From Tricholoma matsutake (Eukaryota; Basidiomycota; Agaricomycetes; Agaricales; Tricholomataceae), in NCBI GenBank assembly GCA_026075535.2, contig AP026542.1, forward strand, positions 3,906,001 to 3,970,000: a stretch of DNA of 64,000 bases, written 5' to 3'. The notes beneath the pieces are model-generated. The model searched no databases, was not told where the DNA came from, and saw only the letters and a program-made list of their open reading frames with translations. The translations under genes and the position numbers were made by a program. Shown here one piece after another: positions 1 to 10,000 of the stretch (positions are counted from its first letter, which is position 1; each line of letters opens with the position of its first letter).

Positions 1-950
1 ACAATGACCAGCATCGTTCAGACCCCCTGCCTTGTGTTTGTTTGTTTGGGTCATGGTCTGCATGTTGTTGGTGGTGAGTGCAGATGGAGTATGGGAGCAA
101 GTTGGGTTGTAAACAAACACAACTGTGTGTGACAAGCAAACACATCAACATGTGATGCAACAATGTGTATTACATGTTTGTTTACTGTGAACAAACAAGT
201 ACAACTACTACTACATATATAAACCCCAGCAATCAACATGGCCTCCCCTCGTAGTTAGCTTATTATACATAATATGTACATTAGTTTATTATTCTATAGG
301 GTATATAACCTAAGTGCAAAAGACCAGTTACAACTGGTTTTACAACAGTTTTCAAATGTTTTCAAAGTAAGTTAACTGTTAACTGAACCATGGTTTTGGT
401 TACACACTTTTTTAGAAAAATAGACCAGACCGATGCATGGACCGCAGTTTGGTCTGGTTCAGTCTTCAGTCCTATGGACTGAACCTTGATACACTAGTTA
501 GTAGAATTACTTCACTGTATTATGTAATATCCAATCAACCTTGGTTCCCCCTTGCAAGGTCAGTGGACCCCATGCTGTTGCCATGAGGTTGCCCTTACAG
601 AAGTGGCATTAGTGAAAGCACATGATGACATGATGTGCCATGCAGATCATACTTGAGCCCCTGCTCCAGAGTAGAATGTCAGTGACTTGGTATGGCTAAG
701 TACCAAGGACCTCAATATTCCACAACCTTCTAGAAAGCTTATGGAGAAACAAGTTGGCCCATACATGCATGATTTCTAAAGTAATTTTGCCTAATGTGGA
801 TGAAATCATAGGACATTTGCTTAAGCAACCTAAGACCTAGATGCACAGCTTGCTTAAGTATAAGTTGGCTTAAGCATGTCTTGCCTGTAATATTGTATGC
901 ACAGTAATAATAATTGAACACCCTGCTTAAGCACCCTGAGCTCATGTCCT
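1..950. other. No gene recognised; short inverted repeat
   Basis: I see no convincing coding exon here. The sequence is AT-rich, with many GTTTG/ACAAAC tracts. A short inverted repeat has arms GGTTCAGTC (456-464) and GACTGAACC (477-485). Stretches rich in CAGTT/AACTG around 320-420 resemble those at 1065-1230, so this may be old repeat DNA. Confidence 0.4.
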
Positions 951-960
951 GTCTCAACCA

Positions 961-1058
961 TCCCCTCCCAGCTCAAGCACCCTCCCAGCTCAAGCATCCT
1001 CCCACTCAAGCACCCTCCTGTGCAAGCACCATCCCCACTCAAGCATCTTCCTGCTCAA
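961..1058. repeat. Degenerate tandem repeat, 15-16 bp unit
   Basis: Six or so imperfect copies of a unit like CCCACTCAAGCACCCTC follow one another. Related TTAAGCA words occur just upstream (820-930). The region is non-coding and looks like a decayed minisatellite. Confidence 0.6.
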
Positions 1059-1363
1059 TAGTGTTTGAAGGTCCAGTTGCATAAACCAGAAAAAAGACCA
1101 CAACCCAACCAAACTTAACTGATTGCAACCAGACCATCAGTTGCAGTTGCTCAGTTTTCAAGTCAGTTTGGTTGCCAGTTGCCTCAATCTCAAAATATTT
1201 GAAAACCATTCAAAAGCTGGTTGCAATTAGTTGCAACCAGTCTTCTCACAGTATATAAAATATGACTTATGTACTCAATATTACAGTTACAACAAGACAA
1301 TACACTAATGTAAATACTATTCCTATTTACTATTTATATATTAGATAATGAAAATGGGAAAGC

Positions 1364-1745
1364 ATGGAGAAAAAGTATTCATTTGGTGAGGGTTTATATA
1401 CCCTGTGGCTGTGCACTGACCTTTTGGCCATGTGCTGCCAAAAAAAACAAAGTTGCACCACTTTGCCAAATGATTTCCATGACCAACAACACCACTTCAC
1501 CACATCACCCACAATGTCCACAGCACCTAGGTCAGAAATCCCTGGCCCAAATGATGACTACTGTCATTTGGGCCCTCAGGTATGTTTTGTATAGTTTTTA
1601 TTTCTTTTTCTCTATGATTACTAACTAATTTGATCTTTTTTTTAGAATCTTACCTCGTATCACCCACCTGCCACCTCCATACTCAAGCCCTATGCAGCCA
1701 CTGTGAGCCTCTGCTCACAGGGTGGCAACAGGCCTTGTTTCTAGC
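1364..1745 (+). pseudogene. Fragment of an intron-containing repeat gene (copy A)
   Basis: I do not recognise the product. An open stretch ends in a GPNDDYCHLGPQ-like peptide, followed by a clean fungal intron at 1580-1645 (GTATGT...TTTTAG, 66 nt), then a short second exon. The peptide before the intron and the start of the intron resemble a minus-strand segment near 4.72-4.76 kb (copy B; GPNDTICIVWALS, then GTATGTTTT). The two therefore appear to be inverted copies of one repeat family. No catalytic motif is visible; it could be the end of an unknown transposon gene. Confidence 0.4.
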
Positions 1746-1844
1746 TACAAAAAATGCCACATCAGCACCACCTCACCTGTGAGCCACTGCTTGCAGGGGG
1801 AAATTGAGGTGCTGATGACAAGGGATGGTGTACAGTGAAGACAA

Positions 1845-2106
1845 CACATCGTAAGGACAACACATAGTGAGGACAACACATGGGGATGGACAACATAACA
1901 AACAGCAGGGATGATACACAGTGGGGATGACAAACCCCAGGCATAACAAATGGTGAGGATGACAAATAGTGAGTACGACAAACCACAGGAACAATGAATG
2001 CCAAGGACAATGAACACCATGGACAATGAACACCAGGGACAATAAAAACCAGGGACCACAAACACTGGGGACAACTCTGGGGACAATGAATGCCAAGGAC
2101 AACAAA
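1845..2106. repeat. Degenerate minisatellite (GGACAAYRAAYRCC-like)
   Basis: About 17 imperfect copies of a 13-16 bp unit such as GGACAATGAACACCA run through this stretch, first in a GAGGACAACACAT form and later in a GGACAATGAACACC form. On the minus strand it is open for over 100 codons, but the translation is only a low-complexity repeat, so I do not call it a gene. Confidence 0.65.
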
Positions 2107-2196
2107 TGCAGATTCCTGGAGGAATCCTGGTAGTCCTACCAGGAAGACCAGGAATCCAGTAGGACTCACCAGGAATCACCAGGAATCACCAGGAAT
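2107..2196. repeat. CCAGGAATC box cluster, left
   Basis: Repeated and partly palindromic boxes (CCAGGAATCACC, TCCTGGAGGAATCCTGG) lie directly before the LINE fragment. The same words reappear just after the LINE poly(A) (3150-3190) and, in inverted order, at 5115-5358. This suggests the LINE landed within a larger dispersed repeat. Confidence 0.5.
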
Positions 2197-3149
2197 TGCT
2201 GCCACACAACTAATGAAACCCACCTCAGGCCACTACATATTTGATGCATTTCATGAGAACATCGATATACTGAAGAAGAAACATCATGGAATACAGATAA
2301 TGGTTCAATGGATACCAGGACACAAAGGAGTGGAGGGCAATGAACAGGCAGATGAACAAGCAAAGAGAGCCATAGCAGAAGGAAGCAGCGATGCACAAGA
2401 CCTGCCAAAGTCACTCAAGAAAATGCTACCCCACAGCAAGTCCGCAATGAAGTGGGCATACAGCGAGAAGCTAAAATGTGATGCACAGAAGGCATGGCAA
2501 AAATTGCTGCAATTCACGAAGATGAAGAAAACAGACCCCACCGCAACATCGAACAAGTACACCCAACTCATCATGAACTTACCAAGAAAAATAGCCAGTG
2601 CACTGTCGCAACTAAGGACAGGCTAGCTAAGCACTTACACCACATTGGAAAACTAGACTCACCGATCTGCCCAGCTGGCGAGCAGAGTGAAGAAACAGTT
2701 CAGCACTTCATGCTACACTGCCCTGTGCACAGACAGCCAGACAAGTCTTACACAACAGCATGGGTGGCAGAGACATCAACATCACGAAGCTACTCACAAC
2801 TGCCAAAATGCTGCCAGTGCTCTTTCAATACGTCACCGCAACCGGCTGCTTCCACAACATGTTTGGAGACCTACTGCCACTAGAGAAAGTATGACAAAGG
2901 AATGGAGAAAGAGGATAGGAGAGAACCAAACAGCACGATGGAAGGCATCATACCCTATACACAGTCCTGGTACCACTTAGTTGAGCGCCAATGGCACTTT
3001 GAGGACCATTTTATGGTCCCTCAAAGCAGATGACAAAGAAAATCACCACGGGGAGGGAAGGACTATATTGCACACTCATGTATATTTACTCTCTCACATA
3101 TGGTTTGCCACAAAGGAGAATAAATGGGAAAAAAAAACAAAAAAAAAAT
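2197..3149 (+). mobile_element. 5'-truncated LINE (Tad1-like) 3' end with poly(A)
   Basis: This is the end of the second ORF of a non-LTR retrotransposon. The first frame (to 2626) has the C-terminal RNase H signature (VQWIPGHKGVEGNEQADEQA). After a frameshift, the typical LINE tail follows (LAKHLHHIGKLDSPICPAGE, then ETVQHFMLHCPVHR), and a further frame gives LLTTAKMLPVLFQYVTATG. At least two frameshifts break it, so it is dead. It ends in an A-rich tract (3128-3149). TCACCAGGAAT flanks both sides (2186-2196 and 3150-3160), a possible 11-bp target duplication, though that word is itself repeated locally. An RNase H in the ORF2 tail is a feature of the fungal Tad1 clade; the reverse transcriptase itself is absent. 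Confidence 0.8.
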
Positions 3150-3254
3150 TCACCAGGAATCCAGTAGAACTTACCAGGATTTCCAGTATGTTACCCAAAG
3201 TCCAACCACAATGGAAAGTCAATTTGATATCTTACAAGTTTCAAGTGCTTCAAC

Positions 3255-3385
3255 TTCAGAAATTTCACAAAGTGCCCACAAAACAGATTTGTGCAAAGCA
3301 GGAATTGAACTCAAGACCTTATGATGAGGAATCACATGACAAACCAGACAAGTGTGCTCAACCAGTTGAGCCACAGGAGAATTAT
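3255..3385 (-). repeat. tRNA-derived SINE-like element
   Basis: Read on the minus strand, it carries a pol III A box (TGGCTCAACTGG, near 3361-3373) and, about 60 nt further on, a B box (GAGTTCAATTCC, near 3298-3311). Spacing and sequence match a tRNA head, but no full cloverleaf acceptor stem is apparent. It is therefore a SINE head or tRNA pseudogene, not a working tRNA. Confidence 0.6.
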
Positions 3386-3483
3386 TTGTTATCCATATAA
3401 AGTTTATTTATGACTCAAACTCAAACTCAAGCATGTAATCTCTCTTGAAGTTACTATTAAGATCAAATAATCTTAATCAACTA

Positions 3484-3750
3484 CATCCCTTGCATCTAAT
3501 GCGAGGGATACAATACAATTAACTACATAAAAAAAGCCCTCCCATGCACCTTGTGCAAGGGAGAGCCCTAAAAATATTTATAGATAAAACTACATCCCCC
3601 TGCATCAAATGTGAGGGGAGGGCAACAATTATAAATAAATAAAGAAAATCCCCTCACCCATGTAAAATGTGGGCAAGGGGGAGGGCATTAATATGAAAGA
3701 AGAAAAATAAAAAAACCCTCCCCATGCAAAATGCAGCGGAGGGGGTGGCC
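3484..3750. repeat. Five spaced hairpin repeats (CCCTYxxATGCA..TGYGAGGG)
   Basis: Five similar imperfect palindromes lie about 52-66 bp apart (near 3484, 3536, 3590, 3649 and 3716). Examples are TCCCTTGCAT-cta-ATGCGAGGGA and CTCCCATGCAC-ctt-GTGCAAGGGAG. Each has a stem of about 9-11 bp and a 2-4 nt loop. The stems differ between units but keep pairing, and A/T-rich spacers separate them. Confidence 0.6.
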
Positions 3751-4960
3751 TGGTGGTGTCTTGTCATGGTGTGGGCCCATGGGTCCTGCTCCCCATCCTC
3801 GTCCCCATCCCTGTCCCCATCCCTGTCTCCCTGTCCCTATCTCCCCATTGTCCCTGTCCCAAAGGTTCTCTGTTTCTGCCCCACAAGCAGTTGCTCCCGG
3901 CGGTGGATTGGGGTGCTGCTGTAGTGGTGGCCATCTTGTTTGTTGTTGAGCACCCACAATTCACCTTGCAAGCAGGTGGTGGTGGGTTCTGGTTGTGCCA
4001 GTCCTGTCATTTCCATTATCAATCTAAAAAGGTTATTAAAAATTAAAAAAATGAGAAAAGAAAAAAGCTTACCTGGGCCTTTTTTCATTTGGCTTGCCTC
4101 CTTCTCATCCATGCTGTTCCATTGCTTCCCCCCCACCCCCCATCATTGTTGTTCTGCCTCATGTTTTCCCATCATCGTCCTCACTGTTCTGTCCTCGTTG
4201 CAGTTCCATCCTCATCATCATGGTCCTCATTGGCTATTCCACCCATGATCTACCCCATGAGCAGTTGCATGGGGCTGGACATGGGTGGTGTGTCATTTGG
4301 TGGGGCCTGCAGGGTCAATTTGGGTCTGTTTGCTGTGCTGGCACCCATGATCCACCCTATGAGCAGGGGCTCGCAGGTGTGGGGGTGGGTGCTTGGTCGG
4401 TACTGTGTCATTGGGGTGGTGGTTCCTGGATCATGGGGGTTAGGGGGGTTAGTTGTGATGTGGTGCAGATATGGGGTCGAGGGGGTGTTTACCTGGCAGG
4501 TATCCTGCTTCATAGCCCTCCTGGCATCCCTACAGGGTCTCCTAGTCCTAATGAACTGCCTCACATCCCATTTGGATGGGGAGGAGGCAGTTAGTGTGGT
4601 CTTGGGTGGGCATGGCCCATTTTGTGTCATCGCTGTTCATTACCTGTAGTGTAGATGCTAAAAAACAAAGCAATATATTTTGTTAGCTTATATAAACAAA
4701 AAAAAGGAAAAAAAACATACTTAGGGCCCAAACAATGCAGATTGTGTCATTTGGGCCTGTGTTCCATCCAGTCAGCTCATTTGTGGGTGGTGGTGATGGC
4801 AGAGTGGGCATGGGAGTGGTGGCAGCAGGTGTCCATGCAGTGGTGGTGGTGGTGGAATGGAGAGGAGGGAGGGAGGCGGTGGTGTTGTCGAGAGTGGTGG
4901 TGATGGTTGATGAGCTGGCAGTGTTGATGATGCAGCTGTGTGCTTTGTCATGCACAGCTG
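3751..4960 (-). pseudogene. Intron-containing repeat gene (copy B), unrecognised
   Basis: On the minus strand, open stretches are separated by two clean fungal introns: 4720-4658 (GTATGT...TTTTAG, 63 nt) and 4072-4024 (GTAAGC...TTTAG, 49 nt). The upstream exon is Thr/Pro/Ser-rich and ends near GPNDTICIVWALS, matching copy A at 1.36-1.75 kb in inverted orientation. The middle exon is open for more than 120 codons (4630-4250); later parts have stops and simple sequence. No domain is recognised. The two correct introns suggest a once-expressed gene, probably carried by a repeat family. Confidence 0.35.
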
Positions 4961-4999
4961 CCCCAATGGTATCTAGAGCAGTTAGTGGACATATCTTGT

Positions 5000-5090
5000 A
5001 AGTCTATGTGGTGTAGTGGTTATATTGGCTGTGCTAAAATGTTGTTGTCTAATGCCTAGGGTTCAATTCTGGCTCATGTCATTTATTTTA
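5000..5090 (+). repeat. tRNA-derived SINE-like element
   Basis: An A box (TGGTGTAGTGGTTA, near 5010) and a B box (GGGTTCAATTCTGG, near 5059) are present at tRNA-like spacing on the plus strand. The 3' side runs into a TAG microsatellite. The body does not fold into a clear cloverleaf by eye, so I call it a SINE-like unit. Confidence 0.55.
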
Positions 5091-5096
5091 TTACTT

Positions 5097-5114
5097 AGTA
5101 GTAGTAGTAGTAGT
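5097..5114. repeat. (TAG)6 microsatellite
   Basis: Six perfect TAG units directly follow the tRNA-like unit and may be the simple-repeat tail typical of some SINEs. Confidence 0.85.
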
Positions 5115-5358
5115 CAGGACTCCTGGTTCAATCCTACTAAATTCATGGTCCATCCTCCTGGATTCCTCATAGTCCAAGTCCTGGGGAATTCCTGGAATAG
5201 TACCTTCTGGAATAGTACCAGGAAGAGCCCAATTTACCAGGATTATACCAGGAATCCACCAGGAATCCTACTAGAAGAGAAACAGCCAGGAATAAACCAT
5301 TTGGTGGACAATGGCTGAAGCAGGGACTACCAGGAAGACCAGGATTCCTCCAGGAATA
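5115..5358. repeat. CCAGGAATC box cluster, right (inverted relative to left)
   Basis: Contains many copies of CCAGGA/TCCTGG words, including ACCAGGAAGACCAGGATTCC near 5331. That is close to the reverse of the 2107-2150 segment. Together the clusters bracket 2.1-5.36 kb. Confidence 0.5.
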
Positions 5359-6504
5359 TGTGGGGCAGTGTAAAGAGCTCATATAACGACAAAATGCCTT
5401 TGATTGTTTATTGAAAATTCCTGGAGTAATACTAGAAAGCTGAAGAAGCAAACATGTTATTGATCCCCAGAAAGCCAGGGTGTAGGGAATACCTCTTGCA
5501 ACCTCCCTGATTGTCTCAAAGTTTCAATGGATGTTTGGGCTTAACTCTGGACAAATCTGTCATCAATCTTTGAACAGATGTTTTTGCACATGGTCAATTG
5601 TATACAGTCTTATCCCAAGTCCAACATCAAGTCCTGTTTGATGAACACAAGACAGATACCATAACAACTAACATTAAGGACCTCCTTCTATAACTGATAC
5701 CAAATCATACTCTTATTGTCATAACTCAAATGAACTACAGCATAGCACAGCCACCAGCACTTGCATGTAAAATATACACAGACAACTGAGTCAAATACAA
5801 TCAGTAGGGTTAGGGTTAGAATATAAAAGTTAAAAGAGAGAGACCCACCCATCCAGAGTGGCCAAAGCAGGACAGGAAAATATTGGGACAGTGCATGAGC
5901 CCAAAGCACCTACAAGCCAGACACACCCCCTGTATGGACAAGGTTGCCATGCTATGAGGGATCTACCTGACCCACAAACTCAGGTCCATGAAGGGGCCTG
6001 TGCCATCAGGGTAAGTATAGGAGCAAATGCTGGGTCCATTCTCAGATGGAAAATAGATTCATGGCAAAGCCAAAAAGATGAACTTTCTGGAGTGACCTCC
6101 TTTTCTTCCTCACAGCAACTTTAAGTTTAAGTCCATGTTGCAGCATGCTTCAAAACAAGGGGGTTTGGGAATCAGAATCCTGGACTGGTACCTGGTTAGT
6201 TAGTCCTGGCTGAAGGCCCCCAAACCTTTTTTTGGACCTCTCCATATACAGGTCTTGGAACACAATTTTGAAGGCTATAATGACTACTCAGATGTTGTAC
6301 ATAGCTATAGGAAATGAACAAAGTCCCATAGCAGCAAAAAAGCCCCTAATTTAATTAAAATACAATAGTGATTGGGCCAGATCAACCAATTTGCAAGGTG
6401 GCAAAAATTTGACAATTCCAATTTCCATGCAATTCTTGTTGAAATGGAGCCTGAAAAGAAGGTAGGCAGCACAATACTGGTTTTACTTTGAGCTAACATT
6501 AACA
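5359..6504. other. No gene recognised
   Basis: No exon or known repeat stands out. Two telomere-like units (TAGGGTTAGGGTTAG) occur near 5803, too few to be meaningful. The last part leads into a zinc-finger coding fragment that begins near 6505. Confidence 0.4.
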
Positions 6505-6586
6505 TTGGATGCAGCTTGCTGTCCTCAAAGTGGATGGTTATGCTGTTTGTCCAGATTGTGGAACACGAGTGAAATGTGGAAGTGCA
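6505..6586 (+). pseudogene. Zinc-finger protein fragment, part 1 (split by Copia-1)
   Basis: Reads LAVLKVDGYAVCPDCGTRVK up to the Copia-1 target site. Joining across the element (to 12199) continues the same frame into a Cys/His cluster: CPDC, then LEKHH about 20 residues later, then a Cys. This is a BED/C2H2-like finger as seen in repeat-linked basidiomycete proteins. The insertion falls exactly within the finger. Confidence 0.55.
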
Positions 6587-6776
6587 TGTTGGCATTAAAC
6601 CCTGAGATACATGCTGCATACATGAGGCAATACATGCAGCATACACATGTTACTGCACTTACTGCACATACATGTGGTAAACACATTCCTGAGTCGTAAG
6701 TCTAACTAAACCCCAGGTAGGTTGTAAGGAACGTGTTGTCTCTTCCCCTGTGCAGTGTATATAGTCTGCTCCAACA
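6587..6776 (+). repeat. Copia-1 5' LTR (84-bp internal deletion)
   Basis: 190 bp, against 274 bp for the other three LTRs of this family. The missing block matches the 3' LTR segment from just after CCCGAGTC to just before GTAAGTC, which contains the TATATAAGG core promoter. Starts TGTTGG, ends CCAACA. Confidence 0.9.
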
Positions 6777-6788
6777 GGTTATGGGCCC
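6777..6788 (+). other. Copia-1 primer binding site (initiator tRNA anticodon arm)
   Basis: GGTTATGGGCCC directly abuts the 5' LTR. It is complementary to GGGCCCATAACC, the anticodon-arm sequence of eukaryotic initiator tRNA-Met, rather than to a tRNA 3' end. This matches the half-tRNA priming known for Drosophila copia. Copia-2 has the same site. Confidence 0.7.
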
Positions 6789-7025
6789 TGCTGGGCACAT
6801 CGCGAACACGCCTTAATTGGCTGTGAACGACGTTGACTTCATTGTCTCCAAATTATAACCTTGTGCTCTTCATGAGCTGCATCGCACTCCCTGTGAGCTG
6901 CACTTAAAAACCTAGGTTGACTAGGGTTAACCACTCTGAAGGAGTGTTTTTTCCTGAGATTGTGAAACATGTTTTCTTGGATAAAAGACTGATTGAGCGC
7001 TTTTAACAGCTGCCACCACATAATC

Positions 7026-10000
7026 ATGTCTTCAACCCTTGAAAAACTCATACAAACTTTCGATGGCTCAAATTACATTCAATGGGCCAACTCCATGAAG
7101 GCATGGCTCAGGTCTCAAGGCCTCTGGCAGATAACTAGCGGGGTGGAAATTAGACCACCTCCAGCGCCTCCTTTGACGGCAACGAACGCTACTCTCATAG
7201 CAGACGCTACTGCTAAGCTCCAGACCTGGAGCAACAAAAATGACCAGGCTATTGGTAGCCTAGTGCTCCACCTGGCCCCCTCCATTCAGCAGCGTGCCAA
7301 CACCAAGGACACTGCTGAGGAGGTGTGGGACCTCATTCACACTGATTATGGTGTCGATGGCCCCTCCCAAGTCTTTGCAGACTTTAGGTCTGCAATAGCA
7401 ATCAAAATTCCAGCTGCGAATCCTGCGCCAGAGATTGCTAAGATGGCTGACAAGTTTGAGCGCCTCACAGCTGCCAACATTGCCATCCCCAAACTAGTTC
7501 AGGCGATGATCCTACTTGCTGCGATGCCACACAAGTATGATTCTTTGCCTGCCATGGTCCTTAACACAACCGCTACTAGTGCCTTGACATTTAAACATGT
7601 CAAGGACTCCATTGTCGCTGAAGCCTGAAGGTGCATGGCAGTAGGAAAGCCCGCTGGCCAGCCTCAGGCCAACAAACTTTCTGCTGTCAAACACAAAGGG
7701 GGAAACCCCAAATGGCAGCCCAAAGAAGGGCAAAACAACAATGGAGATTCATCCCAAAAACATGGATGACGTGGGGACAAAAAGACTAAGGAGGAGAAGC
7801 CTAAAGAAAAGCATTCCCACCTTGCCTCCAATGCCTTTACCACCATAAATGGTAATGGCACCATCATACCACCGATGCCGCTCATTCAGCGCATCGAGAA
7901 ACACGACCACACTCCCACAAGGGATCCTCGCCACCGACCACCTCCACAGGCATATACAGGCGCGGCCTCTACCTCTCGTTTGGTTTATGCCAAATATCAG
8001 CAAGCTTGAGACACCCTCGAGCAAATGCATCTTCCACGCAGCACAAAAAATCTGCAACCACTGGAAGAGCACCTAACGGTGCAAGAAGGTAAGAGGAGGA
8101 GGATCGAACCAGAACCGAGAATCGAAGAGGTAGAAGACGACATTGTCTCCCTTGGATCTGAACCTCCGGTTTCTGATGAGGAAGTATGGAAAGCTGTTGA
8201 CGAGATGCTCGTCGATGAACCCCATGAAACGGGAGCATATGATGACAGGTCAGTCCTTTTCCCTGCCACAAGCACAAAAATTAATATTCCTATGAATACA
8301 GCGAACTTTTCATGTGAACTTTTACTGCTATTAAATGTATCATGGAATTATTTAGATCTTAATACATGTGTTATGTGTGCAAATGGAAATTGTAAGAAAG
8401 GTGCCGACTGGATCATGGATTCAGGCACATCAAAACACTTCACTGGTGAAATGAAAGATTTCGCTTCTTATGAGCCTTTACTGAGAAAGGACTCTACATT
8501 GGTTCAAACAGCCACAGGTACTACTCATATAGTAGGAAAAGGAGCAGTCTTCATTAGACATGAGGTAGTATGTCATGGGAAGTCAGAGATGCGTGAAACA
8601 CAATTATACCCCGTCTACTACATACCCAACATTAATACTCGATTAATGTCAATGGGCGTCTTCTTACAAGACAGAAGTGATGTGCGTGGTTCCTCTGCAC
8701 ACATTTCATTTATTGAGAAAGGAAACCCAATTATGCATTGTGTCCCTCTTAGGAGAAGTGACACAATTTATTGGGCTTGGACTCATATAATGAGCACCAA
8801 GAAGGTCAATGTCGCAACCATATACATCGCTGACTACTTGACTTGGCATAGGCAACTTGGACACCCATCCACAGAGGTGCTAGGGAAAATGCCTAAAAGC
8901 ACCATCAAATTCCTGAAGAATTTAATTATTCCTAAAGACAAAATTATATGTCCAGGGTGCGCTGAAGGGAAAATGACATCAAAATCTTTTCCCAAATCAA
9001 ATTCACGTGCAGCAAAACCCTTTGAATTAATACATTGTGATCTAAAGGAACTTCCAGTACTATCGTACCACAAACATAAATACTTTATTGTATTTCTGGA
9101 TGACAAGACGTCACATATCTGGGTCCAGTGCCTTAAAAAGAAGTCTGAGGCTGCTGCAGCAATTAGACAATTTCAGGCAATGGCTTTGACCCAGTATGGC
9201 ACTACAATTAAGCACTGGCATGTTGATCCAGGGGGGGAGTTCAAAGATCGTGAGCTACAAAATATGCTCAAGGATTTTGGCATCAAAATAGAGATGTCTG
9301 CACCCCATGTTCACCAACAGAATGGGCATGCAGAGTGCATCATAAGGACAATAATGGAAAAGTCACAAACCCTGTGATTTACCGCTTGTCTACCACAATC
9401 ATGGTGGGAATTTTGCATTGAACATGCAACACACCTATACAACCGAACCCCAATAAACCACCTGAAATGGCTTACACCTTTTGAGGACCTGACAAAGGTC
9501 TGCCCAGATCTAAACAATCTGAAGGTCTTTGGTTGCAGTGCTTACGTCTATCTACCCAAGGAAAAATGTCCAACCACATTATCTCCTCGATCGGAGTTAA
9601 TGATGTACCTTGGATTAGAAGATGGCATTAAAGCATACCGTTTCATGCGACTTGGTGGCACAATATTCATTGGTGCTATGGCACTATTTGATGAGACGAT
9701 GTTCCCATGCTGTCCCGGAGCTAAAACTCCTGCCAAGACAGACCTTGGTGATTTTCCACATCCAGAACCAGAAGATGATGACCACTCATCTGGAACAGAT
9801 GGCGATGATTCTATACCACCACAAAATCTGCCCCTTCCTCCATCATCAGAAGATGATGATGATGATGTACCAAGTGAGCAAAAGGCGCATGATGATGTGA
9901 CTGACGCTCCTCCTCCGCTGCCTCCAGTTATCACTGAGGACTTTCATCCAAGACGTGAAGATCAACAGGAATGGCAGCAATTGCCCCATTGATCAGGCAG

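Noticed and set aside
1745..2179. Minus-strand 144-codon stretch
   Set aside because: Translation of the minisatellite only; Cys/Pro/Val repeats of no known fold.
5800..5820. Telomere-like TAGGGTTAGGGTTAG
   Set aside because: Only two units and surrounded by unrelated sequence; similar GGGTTAG words occur in the copia LTR by chance.
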